From assembly GCF_017114865.1 (NCBI RefSeq), contig NZ_JADEYH010000007.1, positions 140,315-204,314 on the forward strand: a DNA stretch of 64,000 nucleotides. Direction: 5' to 3'. The stretch's first letter is position 1. Each line of letters opens with the position of its first letter. Origin of the DNA: Streptomyces verrucosisporus (GTDB lineage: Bacteria; Actinomycetota; Actinomycetes; Streptomycetales; Streptomycetaceae). A program made the position numbers and the translations under genes. Positions 7,412 to 16,771 of this stretch are shown one piece after another. The notes under the pieces were generated by a model, which did not search any database, was not told the origin of the DNA, and saw only the letters and a list, made by a program, of their open reading frames with translations.

Positions 7412-8560
7412 TCAGCCCACCGGCACCGGCAGGTCCACCAGCGCGGCGAGCGCGGCGCGGTGGCGGTCGGGGGTGCCCAGCGCGATCTGGTCGGCCTTGG
7501 CGCGCTTGAGGTACAGATGCGCCGGGTGCTCCCAGGTCATGCCGATGCCGCCGTGGAGCTGGACGCACTCCTCGGCCGCCCGTACCGCCAGCTCCCCGCA
7601 GTGGGAGGCGGCCACCGCGACGGCCACGGGGGCGTCCGGGTCAGCGGTGGCCAGGGCGTCGGCGGCGTACCTGGCGGCGGCCCGCGCGCCGACCACCTCC
7701 AGCCAGAGGTCGGCCAGCCGGTGCTTGAGCGCCTGGAACGAGCCGAGCTGCCGCCCGAACTGCCGCCGGTCCTTCAGATACGCGACGGTGGCGGTCAGGC
7801 ACCACTCGGCGATGCCGAGCTGCTCGGAGGCGAGCAGTCCGGCGCCGGTCAGCAGCGCCCGCTCCAGTGCGGCGGGCGCCTGCTCCGCACCGGCCAGCCG
7901 CCGGGCGGCGGTGCCGGTGAACGCCACGTCGGCCACCGGGCGGGTGAGGTCCAGGGAGGTGCGCGGTACGACGGCCAGGGCGGCGGCGGTGGCCTCCACC
8001 GCGTACAGCCCCGGCCCGTCCCGGCCCTCGGCCGGGACGATCAGGACGTCGGCGGCCGCGGCGTCGGCGACCGAGGTGACCGTTCCGGTCAGGGTGCCCG
8101 CGCTGTCGGCCCGTACGGCCGGGGGGAAGGCCCCGGTCCCCGGCATCGCGGAGAGCGGCACCACCAGTGCGGCGGTGCGCTCGCCCGCGGCGATGGAGGC
8201 GAGCAGCTTCGCCGCCTCCGCTCCGCCGTCGCCGCCGTCCGCGTCCTCCACCAGGGCGAGCAGTGCGGTGGTGGCCAGGACGGCGCTGCCCAGGTACGGC
8301 GTCGGCGCCGCCGCCCGGCCCAGCTCCTCCAGCACCACGGCCGCCTCGCGCACCGAGGCCCCCGCGCCGCCCGCCTCCTCCGGCACCGCCAGGGAGGCCG
8401 CGCCCAGGTCGCGGGCGAGGGTCTGCCACAGCGCGCGGTCGTAGGGCTCGCCCGTCTCGCAGCGGGCCAGGGTGTTCTCCGGCGGGCAGCGGTCGGCCAG
8501 CAGCGCGCGGACGCTGGCGCGCAACTCCTCCTCGATCTCCGAGTAGAGAAGGTCCGTCAT
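7412..8560 (-). CDS. Acyl-CoA dehydrogenase family protein, subunit B of an overlapping pair
   Basis: A 382-residue protein. The N-terminal helical domain (about 1-110) is followed by a shortened, low-homology middle beta domain. The C-terminal four-helix domain has RRQFGRQLGSFQALKHRLAD and LHGGIGMTWEHPAHLYLKRA, typical of the family. Its ATG overlaps the TGA of the upstream dehydrogenase (ATGA, 8557-8560), so the products are made in equal amounts. Adjacent overlapping pairs of this kind in actinobacteria often form alpha2-beta2 enzymes for CoA thioesters of sterol or branched side chains; that role is inference. Cytosolic flavoprotein. Confidence 0.92.
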   Translation of the reverse strand: MTDLLYSEIEEELRASVRALLADRCPPENTLARCETGEPYDRALWQTLARDLGAASLAVPEEAGGAGASVREAAVVLEELGRAAAPTPYLGSAVLATTALLALVEDADGGDGGAEAAKLLASIAAGERTAALVVPLSAMPGTGAFPPAVRADSAGTLTGTVTSVADAAAADVLIVPAEGRDGPGLYAVEATAAALAVVPRTSLDLTRPVADVAFTGTAARRLAGAEQAPAALERALLTGAGLLASEQLGIAEWCLTATVAYLKDRRQFGRQLGSFQALKHRLADLWLEVVGARAAARYAADALATADPDAPVAVAVAASHCGELAVRAAEECVQLHGGIGMTWEHPAHLYLKRAKADQIALGTPDRHRAALAALVDLPVPVG

Positions 8561-9759
8561 CGGGCCAGCTCCTTCCAGGGGAGGTCCTTGTCGGTGCGGG
8601 GCTCGGCGGGCAGTCCCAGCACCCGCTCGGCGATGATGTTGCGCAGGACCTCCGAGGTGCCGCCCTCGATGGAGTTGCCCTTGGCGCGCAGATAGCGGTA
8701 GCCGGCCTCGCGGCCGGTGAAGTCCACGGTCTCGGGGCGGCGCAGGGTCCAGTCGTCGTAGGACAGGCCCTCCTCGCCCAGCAGCTCGACCTCCAGGCCG
8801 CTGAGCTCCTGCGCCAGCCGGGCGAAGGCGAGCTTCATCCCGGCCCCCTCGGGCCCGGGGTGGCCCGCGGTGAGCTGCTGGCGCAGCCGTTCACCGGTGA
8901 GCCGGGCGACCTCGGCGCCGACCCAGCCCGACAGCAGCCGCTGATGAAGACCGTGGGTGCGCAGTTCGGGGCGCTCGCGCCAGGTGGCGGCGGCCTTGCC
9001 GATCATGCCGCTCTCACGCGGCATGCGCTGGCCGCCGATGGCGACGCGCTCGTTGTTGAGGGTGGTCTGGGCGACCTTCCACCCCTCCCCCGCCCCGCCG
9101 AGCCGGTGGGCGTCGGGGACGCGGACGCCGGTGAGGAAGACCTCGTTGAACTCCGCCTCGCCGGTGATCTGGCGCAGCGGCCGCACCTCGACCCCGGGGT
9201 CGGTCATGTCGCAGACGAAGTAGGTGATGCCGCGGTGCTTGGGGACGTCCGGGTCGGTGCGGGCGATCAGGATGGCCCAGCGGGCGTTGTGCGCGCTGGA
9301 GGTCCACACCTTCTGGCCGTCCACCACCCAGGAGTCGCCCTCGCGTACCGCCCGGGTGGCCAGTGCCGCCAGGTCGGAGCCGGCTCCGGGCTCACTGAAC
9401 AGCTGGCACCACACCTCCTCGCCGGTCCACAGCGGGCGCAGGAAGCGCTCCTTCTGCTCCTCGGTGCCGTAGCGCAGGATCGTCGGCGCGGCCATGCCCA
9501 GGCCGATGCCGTTGCGGCCGGGGTCGTTGCCGGGTGCACCGGCGGCGGCCAGTTCGGCGTCGACGACGGCCTGGAGGGCCCGGGGCGCGTCGAGTCCGCC
9601 GTGGCCGTGGGGGAAGTGCACCCAGGCCAGGCCCGCGTCGTAGCGGGCGCGGAGGAAGTCGAGTGGTTCGGTGACGGCCGGATCGTGCTCCGCGAGCAGC
9701 GCCTGGGTGCGTCGGCGCAGTTCGTCCGGGTCTGTCACGGGGGTGTTCGCAGGGGGCAC
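8557..9759 (-). CDS. Acyl-CoA dehydrogenase, subunit A of an overlapping pair
   Basis: A 400-residue protein. GTG 9759 is chosen because AAGGAG lies 4-9 bp upstream; a GTG at 9780 would add seven residues but lacks a site. Motifs include [20 protein letters not shown] (flavin/substrate loop), [32 protein letters not shown] and [20 protein letters not shown]. The position that is the catalytic Glu in medium-chain enzymes (YEGT) reads EGGT here, so the base must lie elsewhere or the partner subunit contributes. That supports an obligate heteromer with the gene at 7412. Two palindromic operator-like elements precede it. Confidence 0.93.
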   Translation of the reverse strand: MPPANTPVTDPDELRRRTQALLAEHDPAVTEPLDFLRARYDAGLAWVHFPHGHGGLDAPRALQAVVDAELAAAGAPGNDPGRNGIGLGMAAPTILRYGTEEQKERFLRPLWTGEEVWCQLFSEPGAGSDLAALATRAVREGDSWVVDGQKVWTSSAHNARWAILIARTDPDVPKHRGITYFVCDMTDPGVEVRPLRQITGEAEFNEVFLTGVRVPDAHRLGGAGEGWKVAQTTLNNERVAIGGQRMPRESGMIGKAAATWRERPELRTHGLHQRLLSGWVGAEVARLTGERLRQQLTAGHPGPEGAGMKLAFARLAQELSGLEVELLGEEGLSYDDWTLRRPETVDFTGREAGYRYLRAKGNSIEGGTSEVLRNIIAERVLGLPAEPRTDKDLPWKELAR

Positions 9760-9783
9760 GGGATCTCCTTCACGAGCCACGAC

Positions 9784-9797
9784 TAAGCGCTTGCTTA
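9784..9797. promoter_or_regulatory. Palindromic operator candidate upstream of the dehydrogenase pair
   Basis: TAAGCGCTTGCTTA has TAAGC and GCTTA arms around a 4-bp centre, 25 bp upstream of the GTG at 9759. Similar elements precede fatty-acid genes controlled by TetR-type repressors; no such regulator gene is adjacent. Confidence 0.45.
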
Positions 9798-9808
9798 TCC
9801 TCGCGGCA

Positions 9809-9820
9809 TACCGACCGGTA
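9809..9820. promoter_or_regulatory. Second palindromic operator candidate
   Basis: TACCGACCGGTA is a near-perfect palindrome 12 bp beyond the previous one. It resembles the ACCGACCGGT core bound by several actinobacterial TetR-family repressors. Confidence 0.35.
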
Positions 9821-9980
9821 CGTCAATGGCCCCGGCGCCGCGCCCGCGATGCCGGCCGTGTCAGCACCCGGCCCCGGCCGGAACCGGCGGTTTCACCGAT
9901 GCGGAGCCGCGTGCTCCGGCACCACGATGCATCCGTCCGACCCCAGAAGGTCACCCCTCACACACCTGGAAAGGGTCAGC

Positions 9981-10937
9981 ATGGAGCCGCAGCAGCACGA
10001 CACGACCCCGGGCACGGCCGCCAGACACCGCCGCGCCCCCCGCCGCCTGACGAAGCTGGGCGTGGCCCTGGCCATGGTCCTGGGCGGCGTGGGCGTCGCC
10101 CTCCCCACCGCCCAGGCCACCCAGGACTCCGGCGCCGCTCCGGCCGCCGCCCAGACCGCCGAGAACCCCTACGAGCGCGGCCCGGATCCGACCGAGCGGA
10201 GCATCGAGGCCGTCCGCGGCCCCTACTCCGTCTCCGAGGACCGGGTCTCCTCCCTGGTGTCCGGTTTCGGCGGCGGGACGATCTACTACCCGACCGACAC
10301 CAGCGACGGCACCTTCGGCGCGGTCGCGATCTCGCCCGGCTACACCGCCAGCCAGTCCAGCATGGCCTGGTACGGGCCCCGCCTGGCCTCGCAGGGCTTC
10401 GTGGTCTTCACCATCGACACCATCACCCGCTACGACCAGCCCGGCAGCCGCGGCGACCAGCTGCTGGCCGCGCTGGACTACCTGACCCAGCGCAGCTCGG
10501 TCCGCGACCGCGTCGACAGCAGCCGCCTGGCCGTCATGGGCCACTCCATGGGCGGCGGAGGCAGCCTGGAGGCCGCCAAGGAACGGCCCTCCCTGAAGGC
10601 CGCGATCCCGCTCACCCCGTGGAACCTCGACAAGACCTGGGGCGAGATCACCGTCCCGACCTTCATCGTCGGCGCCGACGGCGACAGCATCGCCTCGGTG
10701 CGCTCCCACGCCGAGCCCTTCTACGAGAGCCTGCCCTCCTCCACGGACCGGGCGTACATGGAGCTCAACAACGCCACGCACTTCACCCCGAACACCTCGG
10801 ACACCGAGATCGCGAAGTACAGCATCTCCTGGCTGAAGCGCTTCGTGGACAACGACAACCGCTACGAGCAGTTCCTGTGCCCGCTGCCGCGGCCCGACTT
10901 CCAGATCGAGGAGTTCCGCGGCAACTGCCCGCACTGA
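9981..10937 (+). CDS. Secreted cutinase / polyester hydrolase of the PET-hydrolase type
   Basis: A 318-residue alpha/beta hydrolase. ATG 9981 follows GGAAAGG. The N-terminus has basic residues, RRLTKLG, a hydrophobic segment and an AQA cleavage site near residue 46, giving a secreted protein (Sec or Tat). The mature part starts [16 protein letters not shown] and follows the actinobacterial cutinase pattern throughout. The nucleophile is in GHSMGGGG (S189), the acid is D235 in GADGDSIA, and the base is H267 in NNATHF. Y121 (SPGYTA) and M190 should form the oxyanion hole, W214 (LTPW) lies in the binding groove, and C300/C316 form the conserved C-terminal disulfide. Leaf-compost cutinase and Thermobifida enzymes share this layout. 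Activity on cutin, lipids or synthetic polyesters is inferred from family. A strong terminator follows. Confidence 0.95.
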   Translation: MEPQQHDTTPGTAARHRRAPRRLTKLGVALAMVLGGVGVALPTAQATQDSGAAPAAAQTAENPYERGPDPTERSIEAVRGPYSVSEDRVSSLVSGFGGGTIYYPTDTSDGTFGAVAISPGYTASQSSMAWYGPRLASQGFVVFTIDTITRYDQPGSRGDQLLAALDYLTQRSSVRDRVDSSRLAVMGHSMGGGGSLEAAKERPSLKAAIPLTPWNLDKTWGEITVPTFIVGADGDSIASVRSHAEPFYESLPSSTDRAYMELNNATHFTPNTSDTEIAKYSISWLKRFVDNDNRYEQFLCPLPRPDFQIEEFRGNCPH

Positions 10938-10983
10938 CGCCGGGCCGGCGCCGGGCCCCGAAGTGACGGCCGGGGCCCGGTGA

Positions 10984-12177
<1,194 letters not shown>

Positions 12178-12234
12178 CCGCCGGAGGGCCGCCGACAGCT
12201 ACCGGTCGGCGTCGCCCGGTGTGCGGCCCCGCCC

Positions 12235-12284
12235 GGTGACGGCCCGGTCCCGCTCCCCGAGGGGAGCGGGACCGGGCCGTCACC
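12235..12284. terminator. Bidirectional terminator between asd and the first protease gene
   Basis: Perfect 23-bp arms (12235-12257 and 12262-12284) flank a 4-nt loop. It lies between convergent genes ending at 12177 and 12302 and serves both. Confidence 0.85.
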
Positions 12285-12301
12285 ATGGAGGTGGAGGACC
12301 G

Positions 12302-13378
12302 TCAGCCGATACGGGCGCCATGGTCTCGCAGCGCCTCGGTCAGCGGCTGGTAGAAGGTCTCGCCTCCCCGCGAGCAGTCCCCGCGCCCGCCGGAGGTGAG
12401 ACCGTGGCCGGTGGCGCCGGAGAACAGCGGGCCGCCGCTGTCGCCGGGCTCGGCGCAGACGTCGGTCTGGATCAGCCCGTCGACCCTGCCCTGCGGATAG
12501 GTCACGGAGACGTTCACCGCCGTGACCTCGCCCTCGTGGACCTTCGTGGTGCTGCCGCTGCGCCGCACCTGCTGGCCGACGATGGGGTCGGCGGCCCGGG
12601 TGATGGCGTGGCTGGACCCGTTGTACAGGTTCACCCGGCTCCGGTGGTCCGTACGGGTGGTGTACCGCACCAGGGCGTGGTCGTCGCGGGGGAACTCGCT
12701 CGCCACCGTGATACCGATGCTCCGCCCGGAACGGGTGGCGGACCAGCGGTCGAAGAGCCGGGCGCAGTGGCCCGCGGTGAGGAAGTACGGCATGCCGTTC
12801 CTGACCACGTTGAAGCCGAGCGAGCAGCGCGCGCCGTCTCCGCGCCAGATCGCGTCGCCGCCCAGGGCCAGGGGGGTGAACTCCCCCTCGGCCTGCCTGA
12901 GGACCGCCATGTCGTCCCGCTCGGCCACCTGCTTCCTCAGACCGGCCAGCGCCTCCTCCCCGACCGTGCTGTCGGCGGTGACGACGACCTTGTTGAGCCG
13001 GTGGTCGACGGCGCGCGCGGTGCCGGGGACGCTCTTGGCCGTGAGGTCCTTCCGCACGGCTTCGAGCTGTGCGAGGGAGTGCTCGACCATCCGGGGCTCG
13101 GCGCCGGCCTGCCGGACCTTCTCCGCGCTCGTCTCGCTGAGGACGTTGACCACCAGCTTGCGTCCCTCGGCGTCGTAGTAGGCGCCCGCCATGTCGTCCT
13201 TGAGGTCTCCGGCGAGGGTCGAGGCCAGCTGGCCCGCGGCGGTGGGGGTGAGCGGTCTGGGCGCGACGGGGGTGGGGGTGTCCGCGCTCGCCGGGGCGAG
13301 GGGGACGGAGAGCATCGCCGCCATGCCCGCGCCCGCGATGGCGATGCGCCGCGTGAGTGTCCGTCGGTGTCTGAGCAC
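12302..13378 (-). CDS. Secreted S1-family serine protease with alpha-lytic-type prodomain
   Basis: A 358-residue preproprotein. GTG 13378 is chosen because GGGAGG lies 4-9 bp upstream and it directly precedes a signal peptide (RRIAIAGAGMAAMLSVPLA, cleavage near APASA residue 32). A prodomain of about 140 residues includes RLNKVVVTADSTVG. The mature enzyme begins near LGGDAIW (residue 172). The triad is H204 in TAGHC, D233 in RDDHALV and S315 in GDSGGP. Three cysteine pairs typical of streptogrisins appear present. It is a paralogue of the next gene but with a longer prodomain. Secreted endopeptidase activated by self-cleavage. Confidence 0.95.
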   Translation of the reverse strand: MLRHRRTLTRRIAIAGAGMAAMLSVPLAPASADTPTPVAPRPLTPTAAGQLASTLAGDLKDDMAGAYYDAEGRKLVVNVLSETSAEKVRQAGAEPRMVEHSLAQLEAVRKDLTAKSVPGTARAVDHRLNKVVVTADSTVGEEALAGLRKQVAERDDMAVLRQAEGEFTPLALGGDAIWRGDGARCSLGFNVVRNGMPYFLTAGHCARLFDRWSATRSGRSIGITVASEFPRDDHALVRYTTRTDHRSRVNLYNGSSHAITRAADPIVGQQVRRSGSTTKVHEGEVTAVNVSVTYPQGRVDGLIQTDVCAEPGDSGGPLFSGATGHGLTSGGRGDCSRGGETFYQPLTEALRDHGARIG

Positions 13379-13583
13379 TGTGCCTCCCGTGGGGGGTGGG
13401 GCCGCATGTGGGGGGAACGGCCCCGGAGTAATGTCCGGCCCGGTCATCCTCTCCTCGGCCGGCAGGGACACACACGAAAAGTGTTCGCGCCGCACCTTAG
13501 GGTGACGACCGCCTCCGTCATCATCCCCGCACCGGCGCCGTCCGGCACCTCGGGCCCGTCCGCCCGGTCCGGCGGGCACGGCG

Positions 13584-13616
13584 GAGCCCCCGCCCGGCGC
13601 GGCCGGACGGGGGCTC
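13584..13616 (-). terminator. Terminator after the second protease gene
   Basis: Arms beginning GAGCCCCCG and ending CGGGGGCTC, with partial inner pairing, lie 15 bp past the stop at 13631. The rest of the 252-bp spacer should hold the promoter of the first protease. Confidence 0.65.
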
Positions 13617-13630
13617 GAGGAGCGGTGAGA

Positions 13631-14515
13631 TCAGTGAACGCTCACGCCGTACGCGTTCAGCGCCTCCACGACCGGCTGGTAGAAGGTCGTGCCACCCCAG
13701 GTGCAGTTGCCGCTGCCGCCCGAGGTCAGGCCGAAGGCGGTGGTGCCGTAGTACAGCGGGCCGCCGCTGTCGCCGGGCTCGGCGCAGACGTTGGTCTGGA
13801 TCATGCCGTAGACGACATCGCCGCCGCCGTAGTTGACGGTGGCGTTCAGGCCGGTGACGGTGCCGCTGTGGGTGCCGGTGGTGCTGCCGCGACGGTAGAC
13901 ACGCTGACCCACGGACGGGTTGGCGGCCCTGGTGATGTCCTGGCTGCCGACCGTGCCCGGCTTGGACTGCGAGTTGTCGTGCCGGACGAGGCCGTAGTCG
14001 TTGCCCGGGAAGCTGGAGCCGACCGTCGGACCGAGGTAGCCGGCGCTGGAGGACCAGGACGGGTAGCCGTCGGTGCAGTGCCCGGCGGTCAGGAAGTAGT
14101 CCGTCCCGTTGCTGCTGCGGACGTTGAAGCCCAGCGAGCAGCGCCCACCGCCACTGCGATAGATGGCGTCACCGCCGGAGATCAGCTTGTTGAACTTGCC
14201 GGAAGTGCGCTCGATGCGAATGGCGTCCGCACCCGCGCCGGCGGTCCTCTTGATCTTGGCTATCTCGGCCTTGCTGACGGTGCTGTCCACCGTGACGACC
14301 AGGGTGTTGGTCGCCTTGTCGGTGTACCAGGCGGTCCCTGCGACGTCCGCGGTCTTCATCGCCTTGTCCGCCATGGCGACCTGGGCGGCGGGCGAGGGGG
14401 CGGGGGCAGCGCTCGCCGAGGTCGGCAGAGCCATGGCCGCGGCGGCGGCCACGGCGGAGACCGCGGCGAGCATGCGGATACGGCCGCGCTTGGGAGAGGT
14501 GCGCTCGGTCTTCAC
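13631..14515 (-). CDS. sprB: Streptogrisin B-like secreted serine protease
   Basis: A 294-residue preproprotein. GTG 14515 follows AGGAGG by 8 bp. The signal peptide ([20 protein letters not shown]) ends near residue 36. A short prodomain (about 75 residues) includes [15 protein letters not shown]. The mature enzyme starts ISGGDAIY at residue 112, exactly as in streptogrisin B. The triad is H146 (TAGHC), D173 (NDYGLVR) and S250 (GDSGGP). [15 protein letters not shown] core sequence and the closing [11 protein letters not shown] also match the SprB lineage. Chymotrypsin-like extracellular protease, probably for nutrient release during development. It is a tandem paralogue of the gene at 12302. 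Confidence 0.93.
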   Translation of the reverse strand: MKTERTSPKRGRIRMLAAVSAVAAAAAMALPTSASAAPAPSPAAQVAMADKAMKTADVAGTAWYTDKATNTLVVTVDSTVSKAEIAKIKRTAGAGADAIRIERTSGKFNKLISGGDAIYRSGGGRCSLGFNVRSSNGTDYFLTAGHCTDGYPSWSSSAGYLGPTVGSSFPGNDYGLVRHDNSQSKPGTVGSQDITRAANPSVGQRVYRRGSTTGTHSGTVTGLNATVNYGGGDVVYGMIQTNVCAEPGDSGGPLYYGTTAFGLTSGGSGNCTWGGTTFYQPVVEALNAYGVSVH

Positions 14516-14722
14516 TGGCTGTTCCTCCTGTGAAGGAAATGGGGGGGAACCCGCGATGGGGCACGGGCGCATGGAGTCGCCGGGGACCCGCTGTGCGACG
14601 CGTCCCTGACAAGCACCGGGACGGAGTATTCACACGTTCGATCGGTGCACGCAAGGGTGCCGTTGCGCCAAGTTGCATCGCTCAGCGCACCGGTCACCCC
14701 ATATAACGGACATGAACCGCCG

Positions 14723-15928
14723 TCAGTCGCAGCCTCCACAACCGCAGTTGCAGTCGCACCCTCCGTCGCCACCACCCGATCCGCCGGAACTCCCCGACCC
14801 GCCCGAGCTGTTGCAGCACCTGCAGCAGTTTCCGCAGCACTCACAGCAGTCCGCGCAGCCGGAGCAGTCGCAGGAACGGCACAGCCCTCCGCGCCTGCGC
14901 CCCGACCAGGGGTCCTCGTACTCCTTGCGGCAGCAAACCTGCCCCGTGCAGAACAACCCCGTCCACACCATGCATCCGGCCACCGCGCCCCGGCGGCGCG
15001 ATGGTCCGAGAAACGGCGTTCCGGGACGCCCCGGTCGCGGCGGATGGACGCGCGCCGCCGCGAAGGCCCGGTCCACCGCGTGTCCCGCCTCGCGGCCCAG
15101 CAGCGCCCGCACCAGTTCGGCGCCCTCCTCGTCGGCGAACTCCACGTCCCACAGGGCCAGTCGTATGCCGTGGACGGCGTCGTCGCACAGCCTGCGCACC
15201 TCAGGCAGGGGGGCGCCGGTGACGGCGATCGGGTTCCACGCGCCCGCCTCCTCGTCGGCGGCCAGGTCCTCGACGGCGTCCAGCAGATGCGCCAACCGTC
15301 CGAAGAGCCGCCCGGCCTCGGCCAGCGGCTCCGCGTTGCGGGGCCGGCCGGCGAGGCGGGCGGTGTGGGCGAAGGCGGCGGCGGTGGCGGTCTCGGTCGG
15401 CTCGGTGACAGCCACCAGCGAACCGCCCGGGCCCGCCGCGGCCTCCACCAGCGGCTGCCGCAGCGCGGCCCCGGTCAGCACCGCGGTGTCGAAGCCCAGT
15501 TCGGCCCCGGTGCGCGCACCCGCCCGGTCCCAGCCGGCCGCGATCCTGCGGGCCGCCGCGGCGACCGGGCGGCGCGCCATCGCCCCGTCCCCGTCGGCGA
15601 CGTGGTCGCGCACCTTGACGGAGGCCAGCACCAGGGACACCGCCGCGGCCAGCCGGGCGCCCTCGCCGCGGGCCACGGAGGCGGTGCGCATACCGCGCAG
15701 CGGGCACGGGCCGGCGGTGCGCCGCAGGGCGCCGGAGCCGTCCGCCGGGCGCGGCGTCTGCGCCTCGGTCAGCGCGGAGACGACGGTCCCGTCGTAGTTG
15801 GTGACGACGCGCGCGAACTGGCCGTGGTCGCCGCGCAGCGCGAGGCAGAGGCCGCACAGATGCGCGGTCCAGGCGGTCAGCAGCCGCTCGCCCAGCCGGT
15901 GACGGCACGGCCTGATGATGCCGAACAA
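14723..15928 (-). CDS. DUF5685 family protein with extreme cysteine-rich tail
   Basis: A 401-residue protein. TTG 15928 is chosen because the family begins FGIIRPCRHRLG and a GGGGGG run precedes it. The body has CGLCLALRGDHGQFARVVTN, GPCPLRGMRT and FGRLAHLLDAVEDLAADE, a helical cytosolic domain with conserved cysteines and acidic residues. The last 80 residues contain 21 cysteines, ending in alternating Cys-Asp/Cys-Cys clusters separated by a Gly/Ser linker. Such tails suggest metal binding or cross-linking; function is unknown. It is divergent from sflA, with a 57-bp tandem duplication between them. Confidence 0.88.
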   Translation of the reverse strand: MFGIIRPCRHRLGERLLTAWTAHLCGLCLALRGDHGQFARVVTNYDGTVVSALTEAQTPRPADGSGALRRTAGPCPLRGMRTASVARGEGARLAAAVSLVLASVKVRDHVADGDGAMARRPVAAAARRIAAGWDRAGARTGAELGFDTAVLTGAALRQPLVEAAAGPGGSLVAVTEPTETATAAAFAHTARLAGRPRNAEPLAEAGRLFGRLAHLLDAVEDLAADEEAGAWNPIAVTGAPLPEVRRLCDDAVHGIRLALWDVEFADEEGAELVRALLGREAGHAVDRAFAAARVHPPRPGRPGTPFLGPSRRRGAVAGCMVWTGLFCTGQVCCRKEYEDPWSGRRRGGLCRSCDCSGCADCCECCGNCCRCCNSSGGSGSSGGSGGGDGGCDCNCGCGGCD

Positions 15929-16293
15929 GTTTCCCCCCGTTACCCCTGATGTATGAGTGCGCGTCACGATACCGGGCACTTCACCCGTATGCCCTTGGTG
16001 ACCACTCGTCCGGCGGGGCCGCCCGGTTCGGCGCCGTGTCACCGCCCCTACAGGCTCCCGGCCCTCGCCGCGGGGGCGCCCGGCTCGGCGCCGTGTCACC
16101 GCCCCTACAGGCTCCCGGCCCTCGCCGCGGGGGCGCGCCACGCGCGCCCTGTGCACCAGAACCGTCACGAATCCCGTGCGGAACGGGTAACCGTTTGGCG
16201 CGTTGTCAGCATCATGGACGACGATAGGGGTGCGGGCCCCGCGGCGGAGGCGCTGCCAGACACGGTGGACCGTGCATGTGAGAGGAGGCGTCC
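15929..16293. other. Intergenic region between DUF5685 gene and sflA
   Basis: This 365-bp divergent region holds the 57-bp duplication at 16021-16134 and presumably both promoters. The strong GAGGAGG site of sflA is at its right end. No small gene is convincing. Confidence 0.7.
16021..16134. repeat. 57-bp direct tandem duplication
   Basis: Copy one is 16021-16077 and copy two 16078-16134, differing at one base (T/C at unit position 7). The unit length is a multiple of three, but it lies outside any supported gene. Confidence 0.96.
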
Positions 16294-16734
16294 ATGGGAT
16301 CGGTGCGCAAGGCGAGTGCCTGGCTGGGCCTCGTCGACGACAGCGAGATGCGTTACTACGACGACGAGTACGCCGAGGGTTCCGAGCCCGAGGACGCCCG
16401 CGACGCCTGGGTCACCGACCCTCGGGTGCGCGTGACCGCCGAGACCGCCCAGGACCAGGGCACCCGGATCGCGACGGTCACCCCCGACGGCTTCCGGGAC
16501 GCCCGGGGCATCGGCGAGCTCTTCCGGGAGGGCGTCCCGGTGATCGTGAACCTCACGGCCATGGAGCCCGCCGACGCCAAGCGGGTCGTCGACTTCGCGG
16601 CCGGCCTGACCTTCGGCCTGCGCGGTTCGATCGAGCGCGTGGCCACGCGCGTCTTCCTTCTGACGCCCCCCGACTACCAGGTGATCAGCGGCCAGGAGCG
16701 CCGCAGCCCCGACGGCTTCTTCAACCAGAGCTGA
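16294..16734 (+). CDS. sflA: SepF-like cell division protein
   Basis: A 146-residue protein; ATG 16294 follows GAGGAGG. The N-terminal stretch [21 protein letters not shown] is the SepF-type membrane-binding helix region. Residues 55-138 form the compact SepF core with [40 protein letters not shown] and FLLTPPDY. SepF proteins anchor and bundle FtsZ. Streptomyces has sepF in the main division cluster plus two paralogues; this context (DUF5685 on one side, acyl-CoA dehydrogenase on the other) fits sflA, reported to limit ectopic FtsZ and DivIVA positioning. The paralogue assignment is by context and memory. Confidence 0.85.
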   Translation: MGSVRKASAWLGLVDDSEMRYYDDEYAEGSEPEDARDAWVTDPRVRVTAETAQDQGTRIATVTPDGFRDARGIGELFREGVPVIVNLTAMEPADAKRVVDFAAGLTFGLRGSIERVATRVFLLTPPDYQVISGQERRSPDGFFNQS

Positions 16735-16738
16735 CCGG

Positions 16739-16770
16739 CGTCTCGTCCGGCGCCGGCGCCGGACGAGACG
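16739..16770. terminator. Bidirectional terminator after sflA
   Basis: A perfect 32-bp palindrome (16-bp arms, no spacer) lies between the convergent stops at 16734 and 16772. Confidence 0.85.
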
Positions 16771-16771
16771 T

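Noticed and set aside
14512..14844. Minus-strand frame of 110 codons between sprB and the DUF5685 gene
   Set aside because: It overlaps the end of the cysteine-rich gene and the sprB leader, has no ribosome site, and its composition shifts abruptly.
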